Position numbers and translations under genes: made by a program. Positions 1 through 10,683 of a stretch of DNA of 64,000 nt are shown one piece after another; positions within the stretch are counted from its first letter, which is position 1, and the number at the start of each line of letters is the position of its first letter. Below the pieces are notes generated by a model. That model searched no databases. It had not been told where the DNA came from and saw only the letters and a program-made list of their open reading frames with translations. The stretch is from contig CAXAMN010013780.1 of assembly GCA_963970005.1 (NCBI GenBank), positions 1-64,000 on the forward strand, read 5' to 3'. The stretch comes from Durusdinium trenchii (Eukaryota; Sar; Dinophyceae; Suessiales; Symbiodiniaceae).

Positions 1-62
1 TTAGGTCCTGTATATATGCTTCAAAATATATACAGTATATATAGTGTATATATATATATATG
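1..62. repeat. TA-rich microsatellite
   Basis: A low-complexity TA tract opens the window. It is one of many short TA dinucleotide runs scattered through the 64 kb. No gene is supported between here and about 1000. Confidence 0.8.
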
Positions 63-1009
63 ATTGTAAATATTCTTCCTACAACGTCCACGGGATCTGA
101 GCAAATTCTCCTGAAGAAGCTCGCTTCATCCCTCACCACCGAAAGGGTCAACATGGATATCTTCCTTCTTGGCAGCTACTCACTGCGTTGGTGGGTGCTT
201 TATCCTCAAAAGCAAAGGTCCATCATCTTGAGCGCACAAACGGTCAGCTTGTTTGCTCCTTTGGTCCGCAGACCAGATGGGTCGCGATCCCCGTGTGCGC
301 TGCAGGACTTTGTCTCCAGAAAAGGGCCGAAGCACATGGAAAGTTCACCAAGTGGCCAACCTGAAAGAATCTTGGGTGAAGTAGACCTTTAATTGAGAAT
401 CCAAAATTGCCAGGCTGGTGGCCTGAAGCTGCAAGCTTCCTACACCCGCAAGTGTCTCTTCTCCAGACGACCACCCTTCAATGGGTCTCTTGTTACAATT
501 GTCAGCTCAACCTCCTCAAACCGAGGAGATCCAGCCCCACTCTGACCCTATCCTCAAGGTGCTGACCCTATGTCCTGCCTCTGATAGTTGGTACCCATTG
601 CCTCCCCAAGCGCTGCCTCGCCACCCGCGACCTCCGACGGCGCGTTTTGAGGGATAGGAGGATCGTGGATGTTTGAAGACCGTTCAAGAAGATTCAAGAA
701 GCAAATGCAGGTCGTTGAGGAAGCTCTCCTCAGCTGTGAAAGTGTATGTCGTTTAGGTCTCAACTAGGGTCGGACGGCGGGAAAAAAATACCGGGCAACA
801 GATTGTCCAGCTATAGGATACAAGGTCGCCTGACAATAGTCATTGTGGCATCTCAAATACAGCTGTGAACATCTGCAAATTTGAACAGTCGAACTATTGG
901 AGTTCCAACCCTAACCATGTATTACCATCTATTACCATGTATTACCAAGTGCCTACTGTCACCTGGTTTCCCCGAAACGGGCGAGTCCAGCTCCGGGTCC
1001 GCCTCCGGT

Positions 1010-1160
1010 TGAAGGCGGCCGGTGGCCTTCGTCGACCAAACATCCAGCGGCACCAGCGGCAGCCAGAGCTGCCGAGGCTCGTTGAGGAACACCACGGAGC
1101 TGGAGGGAAAGGGGATGCGCTGGATGGGAGATGGGAAGCTGGTCTTTGGAGTGGAGCTGT
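1010..1160 (+). CDS. possible exon, unknown product
   Basis: This plus-strand frame is stop-free with a strong G/C bias at third codon positions, reading VAFVDQTSSGTSG... to GDGKLVFGVELW. The opposite strand is also open and GC3-rich, so the strand is uncertain. A (CT)n run follows at about 1180-1200. The product is not recognised. An acceptor may lie near 1008, but no clear donor was found. Confidence 0.25.
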
Positions 1161-1789
1161 GGTGGATCTGTCTGTCTGACTCTCTCTCTCTCTCTCTCGC
1201 TTTGTGTGTTACAGTGTGCCCATATGTTTACAGTAAATATATTCCTTCTGTATTGTATGCTCCGGTAGGAGCCTGTATCAAACCGAGCAACCCTCCTGGT
1301 ACAGCTATTAACGCTTGACGTCCTATTCTGGCCCCCTCCTATCGAGCAAATGCGGACAAATGGCTCACTTCGGGTGAATGCGTGTGGAAAGAGCGCGAGT
1401 GCTAGGAACTGGTTGGGGGTTGCGATCATTGGAGCACGAATACCCATAGCTTAGGATGCAATTATCATTGCAATGATTGGCTTTCAACTGTCTGCAAGTG
1501 GTAGACACACAGCGTGCCCTGTTGATGAACGAATTCACCTCCTTCCCTGAGATGCTTTACCTGAAAGTATACTGAGGGAGGGCAACTCTTTTGAGGCGCG
1601 CCTTGCTCGGCTGCAGGAATGCACAGCTTTTCCTCTTTATATAATTGCAATTCGATGCATTTGGCCTTTTGCCCTTTTTGTTTGTTTCGATGTCCACCTA
1701 GCTTCACCTCTTTCAACACAAGGATCGGTCACGCAGAGCACCTTTCATTCCTCGCCTTTCATGGCAGAGCAGAGCGGAGCAAAGCGTGC

Positions 1790-1863
1790 CTGTAGTGGCT
1801 CAAGATCTCCGCAAGAATGGTTGAGCCCGATCTCCCACAGCCCACGATGTAGCAAACACGAAC
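1790..1863 (-). CDS. sulfotransferase-like exon (5'-PAPS-binding loop)
   Basis: The minus-strand frame reads VRVCYIVGCGRSGSTILAEIL. GCGRSGST at 1819-1842 matches the 5'-phosphosulfate-binding P-loop of the sulfotransferase superfamily, where the loop holds the sulfate donor PAPS near the N-terminus of the domain. The exon is bounded upstream by an AG|GTTCG acceptor and downstream by CAG|GCACGC, a GC donor of the kind known in dinoflagellates. Without the donor the frame stops at 1759. The second PAPS motif and the substrate-binding part were not found nearby, so this is one exon of a larger gene or a fragment. Confidence 0.5.
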
Positions 1864-1921
1864 CTCCAGCTTTGACGATCCGAAACGAAGGCATACAACT
1901 GAAGCTATGGTCAAGAGGCCA

Positions 1922-2737
1922 TCATGGGTGTAGCATGGTGTTGTGGCAGTGGCTTGACGCTCGGAGTTGTTGGCTCCCAAACAGATTTTTCCTTTCAGAA
2001 CAAGACCCCTGTTTCCTGTGTATTTCGAGGTGTTCTTGATGCCGGTTGCATTCCTGACGTATCCAAAAAGGAGGAGATGAAAACACAGCAGCTGATGACG
2101 TCCAAGTGAAAAACACCGTGGACTTACATTCACAGGAGACTACGATGTGATATGTCGCTGTTCTTTTCTGGTATGTATGTGTTGAGTTTCGAGCAATCCG
2201 GAAAGGCCACCAGAAGCCATGCAAGAACAACATGGGCACTTGTTGAAAGAGCCAACTTTGTATTGACTCCAACAGCAAAAACAGGCATCTTCGCTGCTGC
2301 AGGTACTTCCAAACTGCAGTTGCTTCGGGACCAACTCTACCATTCCTCAGCTGCTCCACCTGCCTGGGCCGAGCATCCTTAGTTGAGGTTCTTTTCTTGA
2401 TTATTTTTGTGTACGTATATACATGGTACAAGTTTCTATAAATATTATAGCTCTGCTGGATCCCTACGATTCCAAATCCTTCATAGTACTGGACAAAATT
2501 CCCTCCATGAGCTGCCCTCGCCTCTTTGCATTTGAGGGGTGTATGCTTGTCTGGCCATCGAATGGGCGGACAGTGGCCGCTGAGAAGGAAGCCATCAAAG
2601 GGCTTCGGCAGAAAGGCATCTGGGTCATAGGACCTAGCAACATTGTTAGTCAGGAAGATGGATGTGCCATGAAAGCACGAGTTTTTGTTTTGCCTGCTTG
2701 ACACTACAACCCACCCCACTGTTTCTAGACCACACAA
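1922..2737 (-). other. longest open frame in the window, status unclear
   Basis: This 271-codon minus frame is the longest in the window. Its first third (about 2460-2700) has balanced composition, but the plus strand over the same bases is equally open (2423-2701). The rest is rich in Trp, Phe and Cys and looks non-coding. It lies just upstream, on the same strand, of the sulfotransferase-like exon, so part of it could be an upstream exon. No domain is recognised. Confidence 0.2.
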
Positions 2738-3105
2738 GAAGTACCTTCAGCATCCACCTGGCATTTCGCATGGAACAGAACCGTTGGATTCTGGATTCTT
2801 ATAGCCTCCGTGTCCATAAACATGTTCCGCGTTGCACAAGCACACGGGTGCTTTTTGTGTCATCCCAGAGCACAAGTGCCGTTCTTCGTGCCCATAGGAA
2901 GACAAGGCTTCAAGCTCGAGCTCTGGAAGGGGAAGGTCTTGAACAAAGTCGTGCTGGAACTCTTTAATTACACTTTACCACCACCTCCAGCTAAGCTTGC
3001 ACAAGCCTAAGATTCTGCAATAGGCCGCTTAGCGTGTTCCTGGAATTCTATACAAACCTGAGTGGACCAGGGGACGAACACAGGGCCAACTTGGCTTCCC
3101 CACAG

Positions 3106-3293
3106 CCAGCTTCGAGTGCCCTGTGTCGCTCCAGAACCTGGCAACAGAGTTCGGCCCAGGGCAACGAGTTTGCGCTCTGCGATCCTCAAGCACTGCCCTG
3201 CGGCATGTTGAAGAAAATGAGGGATCGAGCGCCCACAGCTACTCATCAAGTCGAAAGAAGGAACAAGAAAAACTGAAATATCTTGGGGTTCCC
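3106..3293 (+). CDS. putative exon, unknown product
   Basis: A pyrimidine-rich CTTCCCCACAG acceptor ends at 3105 and a CCC|GTAGGT donor begins at 3294. Between them is a 62-codon open frame (2 nt of a split codon, then 62 codons) reading SFECPVSLQNLATEFGPGQR and ending in a Lys/Glu-rich KKEQEKLKYLG segment. Composition is protein-like. The family is not recognised. Confidence 0.4.
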
Positions 3294-3479
3294 GTAGGTT
3301 TCTCGCAGTGAGACCCAAAACGTCTTCGCGTCACTTCACCTGCCGATCCATGCGCCGATCTCCCCAGCTCTGCCCGGCGCCGGTGCCGCTGCAGATCCTG
3401 CTTTGTGCCGATGACCGATGCTGGCTCCCTCAGTTTCCCTGGAAAATCAGACCTTTCTTCTTTTTTGCCCACTCCTGCT

Positions 3480-3612
3480 TAATTAAGTAGGTGCCTACTT
3501 AGTTAAGTCGGGGAGTAAGCTCCTTAAGTAAGCCCCTACTTAAATAAGGGAGTAAACACGCTACTAGCAAGTAGGAAGCTCCTAGGTAGGATTACATAGG
3601 TAGGGATGCTTC
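3480..3612. repeat. AAGTAGG/CCTACTTA interspersed repeat block
   Basis: This AT-rich block is built from repeats and inversions of TTAAGTAGG and CCTACTTA, with several short palindromes. It resembles a diverged relative of the CTACTAGG arrays described below. Confidence 0.6.
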
Positions 3613-3765
3613 ATGAGGATAAAAAACTTTTAGCCAAACAAAGTCGTCAGTACGGCCAACCCGGCCACCGCCAACACAGCAAGTAACTAACTCCTGTGCT
3701 TTGAACAGAGTTGAGTCTGTGATCGCCCAACTAACTCCTACGCATACCTATCAACTATTGACCTA

Positions 3766-3853
3766 TTGTTACTACTAGTAAGGCACTTGTTACTAGAAGC
3801 TTCTTGTTACTACTAGTAAGGCCCTTGCTCCTAGTAGCGATGCACTTGTTCCT
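3766..3853 (-). repeat. CTACTAGG/ACTAGTAACAAG array, reverse copy
   Basis: This is a tandem of TTGTTACTACTAGTAAGG-like units, the reverse complement of the forward arrays elsewhere. A short CCTATTG occurs at both edges and could be a small target duplication. It lies about 570 bp from the forward array at 4421. Confidence 0.75.
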
Positions 3854-4347
3854 ATTGACTCTCATTGAAGTATCTAATCCAGTGACAGAAATCTCCCAAT
3901 CAGTTGAATCTTTGATTGATCCAACACTTTAAAACTGTGCGTGAAGCAGGCCGTTGCCCCATGTAGCAAGGCTTGTTGGAATACATGCGGTGCGCGATGC
4001 TCGGTGCATGCAAACGATGCCTTCTGTCAAACTTATGTTACTTTCTTTACTACCAGCTACAACTCCCACTGGTGTATCTTTGATGCACTGTCCATAGACT
4101 TACATAGAATATGCATGTTCTTCAATACAGTCTTGATCAAACAGGGTACACCTTTCTACATCAGGATTTTGATAATCTGATAAGCTTGAGAAACATGTTC
4201 AGAAGCAGCAGTCAGATAGCCGCACCCCAATCTCCATGAGATGTCTTAAAGCCTGAACTTACGAAATGCGGACCTCCCTAGTGCGCTTCCCTTTCAGCCT
4301 CGCACGTCCTCTCTTCTGCGGTTCATTGCACTTTCCCACTGGCAGAG

Positions 4348-4397
4348 TTTTAGAGACTTCCACATCGTTGGGTGTTAAGTTTGTGGAAGTCTCTAAA
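4348..4397. repeat. perfect 16-bp inverted repeat
   Basis: TTTAGAGACTTCCACA at 4348-4363 is repeated as its exact reverse complement at 4382-4397 around an 18-nt loop. The right arm ends at base 4397, where the direct repeat flanking the CTACTAGG array starts. Confidence 0.85.
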
Positions 4398-4587
4398 GCT
4401 CAAGTCTTCAGGGTCATTGTAGCAAAGGGCATCGCTACTAGGAGCAAAGGGCATCGCTACTAGGAACAATTTTCGCTACTAGGGGCTCCTGGCCGTACTA
4501 CTAGGAGCAAGGACGCTACTAGGGGCTCCTGGCCTTACTACTAGGAACAAGGACGCTACTAGGAGCTCAAGTCTTCAGGGTCATTGT
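4397..4587 (+). mobile_element. CTACTAGG array with 24-bp flanking duplication
   Basis: The array core is 4421-4563, made of GGGCATCGCTACTAGGAGC and GGACGCTACTAGGGGCTCC units. It is flanked by a perfect 24-bp direct repeat at 4397-4420 and 4564-4587, and homology stops at the next base on each side. This is the footprint expected of insertion with target duplication. On the minus strand the duplicated bases encode the NNDPEDLS end of the neighbouring exon, so the array seems to have landed in or next to coding DNA. Confidence 0.7.
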
Positions 4588-4727
4588 TCTTGACCCAGTC
4601 TTCAGCGGTCGGTCGGTCTTTCTTTTCCGTGACCAAGTCATCCTCAGCCCTCAGCGCTCGCTCCTCCTCGATCTCGTCTGCCAAGGGCACACCAGCCAGG
4701 CGCAAGGCGGGCAATAAGGCCGCCTTC
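4564..4727 (-). CDS. putative exon interrupted by array insertion
   Basis: A strong acceptor (TTTGTCCGCAG) ends at 4728. The minus frame then reads KAALLPALRLAGVPLADEIE, followed by an acidic and charged stretch ending DWVKNNDPEDLS. GC3 is about 70 percent. The frame enters the CTACTAGG array and stops almost at once. If the 167-bp insertion (array plus one target copy) is ignored, the frame stays open about 15 more codons. The product is not recognised. A further GC3-rich minus frame at about 5000-5140 may be an upstream exon. Confidence 0.5.
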
Positions 4728-5189
4728 CTGCGGACAAAGGTGTGGGCTGGCGGCCCGGCCCTCGGTTTCATGACTTCATGGTCACAACTTCCCGGGTGAT
4801 GTGCTAGTGCTCTTAAGTCTCTGCCTGGGCTTTTAGCTATGGCTGTGCACGGACTGTGGATAAAGATTGCCCAGAGGTCATTCTGAACATTGCATCGTGG
4901 ACGACAACAAATCTCCGTGCCTTGCAATGCAAGACCATCATCCTCTTGTCCAACATGACTTGTCCCGATGAGTTCGGGAAAAAAGAGAACGACGTGACCC
5001 GTCTGTCTGTCCAACATCTGTCGCCGTCCTCACGCATTCCAGGCACTCGCAGCCTTGAAGCTCCACCATGGCGCAGTTTCCGAAGAGCTGCGTCGTCCAT
5101 GTCAACAAGTCAAGACGCGCAGCTAAGCGGGTCTCACAGTAAAGGGCTGACTGTCTTGATGGTTTCATGTGGTTTCTCAAGGTTCTGAA

Positions 5190-6080
5190 GCGACACCCTG
5201 ATGGTTCTCATGCACGCGATCGGTATCAATCGACTCATGGGAAAAGGAAATGGGGGCTCTGAAGTCATTGATAGAAATCCGCCCGTCTCTAAGTCCGAAC
5301 CTTAAAAAGGAACAAACCAAGTTCAAGGCAACAAAGTATTCAACCACACATCGAGTCCAAAGCGCTGCAAATAGTCCGTCACAGGAAGCCGGTTCGTCTG
5401 ATCAGGGGCTTCTCGGTGAAAGATATATAATCATATACATATATAACAACTGTTAGCTTCAAGTTTGGGTAAATATGTTCCTGCATCAGTTCGAATCACT
5501 AGGGAGACATCCTACATTCCATGATGCATGCGGCATCGGCAACGAACGAAAACCATCGGCATCTTGTTCGACTGCGGCCAACGGCTGGAGATCGGCTCAG
5601 GGAAGTCCAACTCTGGGAGGGTTGTCAATCACTCTGAGATGACATCATCTGACGTTGAACGAACACCTTGGCCGAACAAACACCTGGTCGCTTCGAGCGA
5701 CCCTGCTGGTCGCAGGTAAAACGTCGGTTGGACACGTGACATCAAGAGATCTTTTCAGGGGCTTCGTCGGGGCATAGTGGGCATCGTGCATCCCGGGATT
5801 CGTTGGTCAAAATCGAAGCTGTGTCACTTGGGGACCAGTAGCTCACTGCGGGCAGCCACATGAGATCGATTCACCATGGTTCGCCCATTCGATGAGTTTG
5901 GCAAACAGCTAGATCCCCTTGATGCTTACTTGGGAAGAAAATGTGCTGGGTGCTCTGCTCAGCTCATGCCGCACGTCACGGCCATCAAACTCCACTCATG
6001 TGCCTTGTCCGCCGTTCAAGTCGTCGGAAACCAAACGTGTTTGGACCGGAGTAACCCATCCGGTGAAAGAAACACGGGGT
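5190..6080. other. no supported gene
   Basis: Only short open frames with unconvincing composition and a TA tract near 5425-5450 are seen here. Confidence 0.5.
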
Positions 6081-6082
6081 CT

Positions 6083-6165
6083 GGTACCATATACCTATCG
6101 GTTGTTCACCTAGGGGGTATCCCCTCTATTGATCAACCAACCAAGGGTGTAAAGGGGCCATTTAT
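6083..6165 (+). repeat. dispersed repeat, copy A (GGTATCCCCTCTATTGATC)
   Basis: This copy contains CACCTAGGGGGTATCCCC, CTATTGATCAACCAA and a trailing AAAGGGGCCATTTATGG. The same ordered blocks recur at 16070 and, more diverged, at 24207. All three copies have the same orientation. Confidence 0.65.
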
Positions 6166-6650
6166 GGGAGTACTGACGGACTCGGTCCGTCACTTGAGAT
6201 TATCCGTTTGGGCTCCCAAACCATCATCGACTTCGCGTTGCCGCCTAAGGCATCCTGGCCGTGTCACATCAAAACAAGATGAAACAATGGCAAGCAAAGC
6301 AAATCAAAGGATGAGGATTCAATGAGGATGGTAGAATTTGATTCCAATTGGCCAGCTGGTGTTGAAAGTGGTGGACTGGATGAATACATTTTTATTGGAT
6401 GTTGGATGTTATAAATTGAAAATGTATGAAAGTTGGATGTTCATTCGGGTTGTATCTCAAAGTTCCTCACACCCTGAAGTTAATGGACCCACAAAAGGGG
6501 AGCGGTACAGAACAACGAAAGCATTTTTTTTCCTGCTTTTGTGTCCCAAAATCAAGACCTTCTATATGTGTGCCTTCATACCACTGCTCCGGATATTGAT
6601 TCAACTGAACTCTTCACCCTTACCACGCTCAGTTGTCCGAAGTGCATACT

Positions 6651-6757
6651 CCCTCTCTCCCTCTCTCCCTCTCCGCCTCTCTCCCTCTCTCCCTCTCTTC
6701 CTCTCTTCCTCCCTCCCTCCCTCCCTCCCTCCATCTCTCTCTCTCTCTCTCTCTTTC
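6651..6757. repeat. polypyrimidine microsatellite (CTCC/CT)n
   Basis: About 105 bp of CTCTCCCT, CCTCCCTC and CT repeats. The long Ser/Pro/Leu frames crossing it are artefacts of the repeat. Confidence 0.9.
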
Positions 6758-6953
6758 GAGTCAAATGACCCTCACTGCTTGATCCATTGAAGCTCGGGGG
6801 GCTGCTTGCCACGTTTGGGGTCAGGATTTGGTCGAACAGCAGTATAGAGCAGTGTTGGGCCCCATGAACAACTCACTGTCGATTGCAAAAACAAGGGATG
6901 GACGTCGCGAAGGCGTCGCGCCAATTTGCACACTTTTGCATTCGTTCCTGCGT

Positions 6954-9900
6954 TTATACTAATTCAAAGTCTACGTGATTTCTGACATTCTCCATCGTTT
7001 TGCCATAAACGGCGTTGTTCATCAATTTGAACATATCCTTCTCAAAATCGCTCTTAGACTCTTTGCCTCTTTTCGCTTTCCGGTGTTAAAATCTATCCAA
7101 GGCTTCAACCACGACCTTTGTTTGAACTTGACCGCTCTATGTATCTGTTTCAGTTTCATCCCCTTGTTCAGGTAATACTGTAAAGCCTTGATATGGACTA
7201 CATACGTCTCTTTGTCCATAACGTTCAGTATAAGTTTCGGTTGCTTCTCATCCTTGGCGTCCTTGCCATTGTAGTAGTGTTTGTGTAGTGTCCTCTGATG
7301 CTCTGAAATTGAAAGGAACTCCTCTTTCACATTCATATTTTCGGGCGCTAATGGATATATAATCAGAATGTTCGTTATGTAGTTCCTTTGGATACTCTAA
7401 ATCCACTTCCAGGATGTAGGCGTTGTCATCGTTCTCGTTCCAGTCCATTATGTTCTTTTCAGTCAGCATCTTCTTTATCCACTTGAGTTTTCCTATCGGT
7501 AGTTTCATTGACATTGCCAATCCATACAGGTTATTAGCATCTAAATAGTTGATGAAGTTTGATGCCTTTTTTCATCAAAGTACCCATATACTTGTTGTTT
7601 GCTTTTGCTTCCTTATGACTGACTTGGCACATACCGCCAATCATCTCGTATATCTCTTGGTCGGTCAATGGTTCCAACTCCACTCCGGTTTTAAGAAGCA
7701 TCGCATCCCAAGCAAAGTTAGGAGGTGAAGTAGTGCGCAGGGTCTAAACCATAGTATTCTAAACAAAGGTCTCTAAAATGTTCAAACACATCGGTTAATA
7801 AAATAACGTCGGTTTTCGAATACAAATCGTGGTATTCTCCAAGGTTTCTTATACCGAAGTGTTTTCTTTGCTCGTTCATAGTCTTCATCTGATATATGTT
7901 CTTTGGTGAGATTGCTGTAGAAGGCTTCCTTTGGTGGAAGTTGTTTGTCTCGGAACTTGTCAAAGGAAGTGAAGTAATCGTATGGATAAACCCCTTTGTC
8001 GGTGAGTAAGTCCAAATCCTCGTTATTACTGACATAGGGGTTTCGCCTACTGAATTTGAACTTGTCTTGCCAGTGGTTTTTCTTCTGTCCGTCTTCATAC
8101 TTGCTCAACTTCACCAATTTATCCAAGGAAGACGATAGGAACCTAAAGCTGTCTTTAAAGCACATATATATATTCTTAAAGGCGAAGGTTATGAACTTTT
8201 TACTGTTCTGCGCTATTACATCTATCCTCGCTCTCTCTCTCTCTGACAGTTCATTAGCCCTCTCAATAACTCTTATGACTGTCGTAGTTCTTCAGGTTAT
8301 GTAGGAAGACGGGGATTTTGTAGTATCTCATCGCAAATTGTAAATTACAATCTTGATGGGCAAATTACCTATACAACCCGTGAAGTGGCAATGGTCTCTA
8401 CGCTTAACATCTTCTGCCAAGAAGGGATTACCACAAACAAAGCAATGAGTTGCCAATTGAAAATTCCTCGTGTTGTTTCTATTAAATATTATTGGTTTGT
8501 TTTAATTCATCTTCTCCATTATTTTCTCCTTTACCTCAATCAATTTATTCACGAAGGCATCCATACAATCCTCACCTCTGTAAAGGAAAGGCTCTGATGA
8601 ACCATCAATTGAATTGACAACATTTATCATAAAACAGCAGGGTCTATGATGTTGGTATTTGTCAGGTTTAATTTCTTTAGTGCTCACCGTTCCAGTTCTT
8701 GTACAGTAGTCAAACATTCAAAATCCGCATATATATATATATATATCACGAACGGCGCTTTCAGTTTCTTATAGGGATTTTTGAACCTAATGAAGAACTT
8801 GTTAGGGTTATTGGGGTCAAACTTTGGCATCACGACTTTTTGACCTTCAACTGCCATACACCCATTTTCGTTGTGTTGGTTTAACAGGTATTCTTCTTCA
8901 AAGGGTCGGTGGCAATGGCAACATATCCATTTATTTGCTTTGTGCTTACTTTGGATTTGTTTATACATCAACTTGTTGAAATCCTTGATGAAGACATAGT
9001 GGTAGTTGTCTCCATCCTCCAATTTCAGAAGGTCTATGTGATGAGTGGATTTTTGAACCTTGGACTTTCTATACAGCAGTATGGATTGTTTGCCCTCTTC
9101 GGGGTCAATGAAATAAACGTTCACTGACACCTTGCCTTCGTTGTTTTGTTCAAAGGTGTCTATATCAACATTTGACGTAGGGAAATTTACATTATCCCAG
9201 TTCAGCGTGTGTTCAATCTTCTTGTAGTGATACATTCTGTTCGGGTGGTCTTCTTCATATATCTTATGAACACCGCACTGAACCGAATACATAAAACAAT
9301 TCTTGTCTTGATTTTGGATGTTGATACACGCTTTCTTGCTCCGAACCCATTTAGGCAATGGAATGAACGAACCGCCACCAGTTGGATTGAACTTGTCGTA
9401 GTGAAACCGTAACTTGTCAAACTGACTGATTACTAATCCGCTCTCACTCAATTCCATTCTGTCCGTTTGAAACTCTATGTCGGTTCATATTTGAAATAGG
9501 ACGCTCACTATCTCCTCTGCGTTGGTGATTTCATATCTTCTACTCCTTATAGTATGCCTAATATCTTCGTCGGTCTTCTTGCTTTTGAATGTCCCGTATG
9601 CTTCCATCATAATTGTCATTCCCTTATGTTTGTTCAGGTATTCCTTCAGTCTTTGGTCTTGGTATTTGAGATACAAGCCCTTCTTAATGCCCTTGACTTT
9701 GATATTACTGACGGAATATGCATTCACATAGTTCTTGAAAGCAGATCCAGTCTAGTCCATTTAACACCTCGCTTTGTCTCCAGTTCGTACTTTTTGTATC
9801 CATAGTTTGTTTAACAGTTGTGAGTTTTCGTTTCAGTCTGTCGGTGAGTGGTTTTGTCTTGTCATAGTTGTAGGTCTTGTCCCCTATCTTGAGTTTCTTT

Positions 9901-10597
9901 CCTTCTCTTTGGTTCTCTTTGAGGACTTCCCCCTTTTTGGATGTCAGTAGGTAATCTAAGAGGATCTGCTCTGAACGACTTGTCGTAATAGTAAGGTCTA
10001 TATTATTATTGGTTGGTGGAGTAAGGTCTTTCGTTAAGTAGGATTTGAGGTATGGTTGGTGGGTCTTTTGACGGTTGAGGGTTGTGTTGGTGGTGTTGGA
10101 CTTCATCATTAAACCGCTCTGCTTCAATGTTCAACCTAATATCCTCTGCCATATACTCCTTACTATATAAGGTGGCAAGTCTTTAAGTAGTTTTGGGCTG
10201 GGGTCTGGGGTTCAGGTTTTGGGGACTTCTGTTGAACCTCAACGCTTCATCAATGGCGAGGGTTGCTCATACACACGTTGGTTTGGCGGTGTTTTGACAA
10301 ATTGGATTTTGACGAAATGGTGCGTCCGCAGTCCGGACACTTGAACGGAATTTTCAGTTTCTTTTGATAATAGGTTTTGAAGTAATCTTCATCTAATGGT
10401 CTCTTGTCGTAAGTTCCGTCGGGTTTATAACGGCTTCTTGAAGTCGTTAAAAAAAAAGCCTCTGCCTGTTTCCAACGACTGTTTGCTGTGGGTGTGGTTT
10501 TTGGTGTGCTGGGTTGATGGAGTGCTTCAACCATTTGGTCAAAGATGTCTTCATCCATTTCTTGCTTTTTTCCCTCAATATACAAATAACAGGGCAT
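6954..10597 (-). pseudogene. decayed Polinton/virus-like protein-primed DNA polymerase B
   Basis: Read on the minus strand, family features appear in order across several frames: an N-terminal region with a CPDC...H...C finger (10250-10597); a conserved block including GGGSFIPLPKWV and KKACINIQNQ; a C2HC finger WICCHCHRPF...H...C; exonuclease motif I YADFEC (Asp 8723-8725, Glu 8717-8719); a Cys-x2-Cys / DHCHFTG zinc site (8376-8444); the linker KGVYPYDYFTSFDKF; palm motif A DANNLYG (7521-7541); and motif B NNAVYG (7002-7019). It then stops at 6954, so palm motif C (the DTD metal site) is missing. There is an in-frame TGA at 9485-9487 and frameshifts near 7350, 7715, 7870, 8275, 8340, 8690, 9740 and between 9.7 and 10.2 kb. 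The region is AT-richer than its surroundings. Such polymerases replicate Polintons and related linear elements; this copy cannot make an active enzyme. Confidence 0.85.
8729..8746. repeat. (AT)9 inside exonuclease motif I of the polymerase relic
   Basis: Eighteen bases of AT repeat add in-frame Ile-Tyr pairs just before the ADFEC motif, where related polymerases have a single VIY or VVY. The flanks are GC and CA, as at the (AT)9 near 41508. Confidence 0.85.
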
Positions 10598-10683
10598 TTT
10601 CTATCTTAATTCTATTAGGCGACTTTTCTTTAAGTGTGTTTAGGTGTTCTTTTGATAAGCAAGGGATTTGGCATAACACTTCA

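Noticed and set aside
6541..6790. Ser/Pro-rich proteins over the polypyrimidine tract
   Set aside because: All three frames and both strands are open because of the simple repeat.
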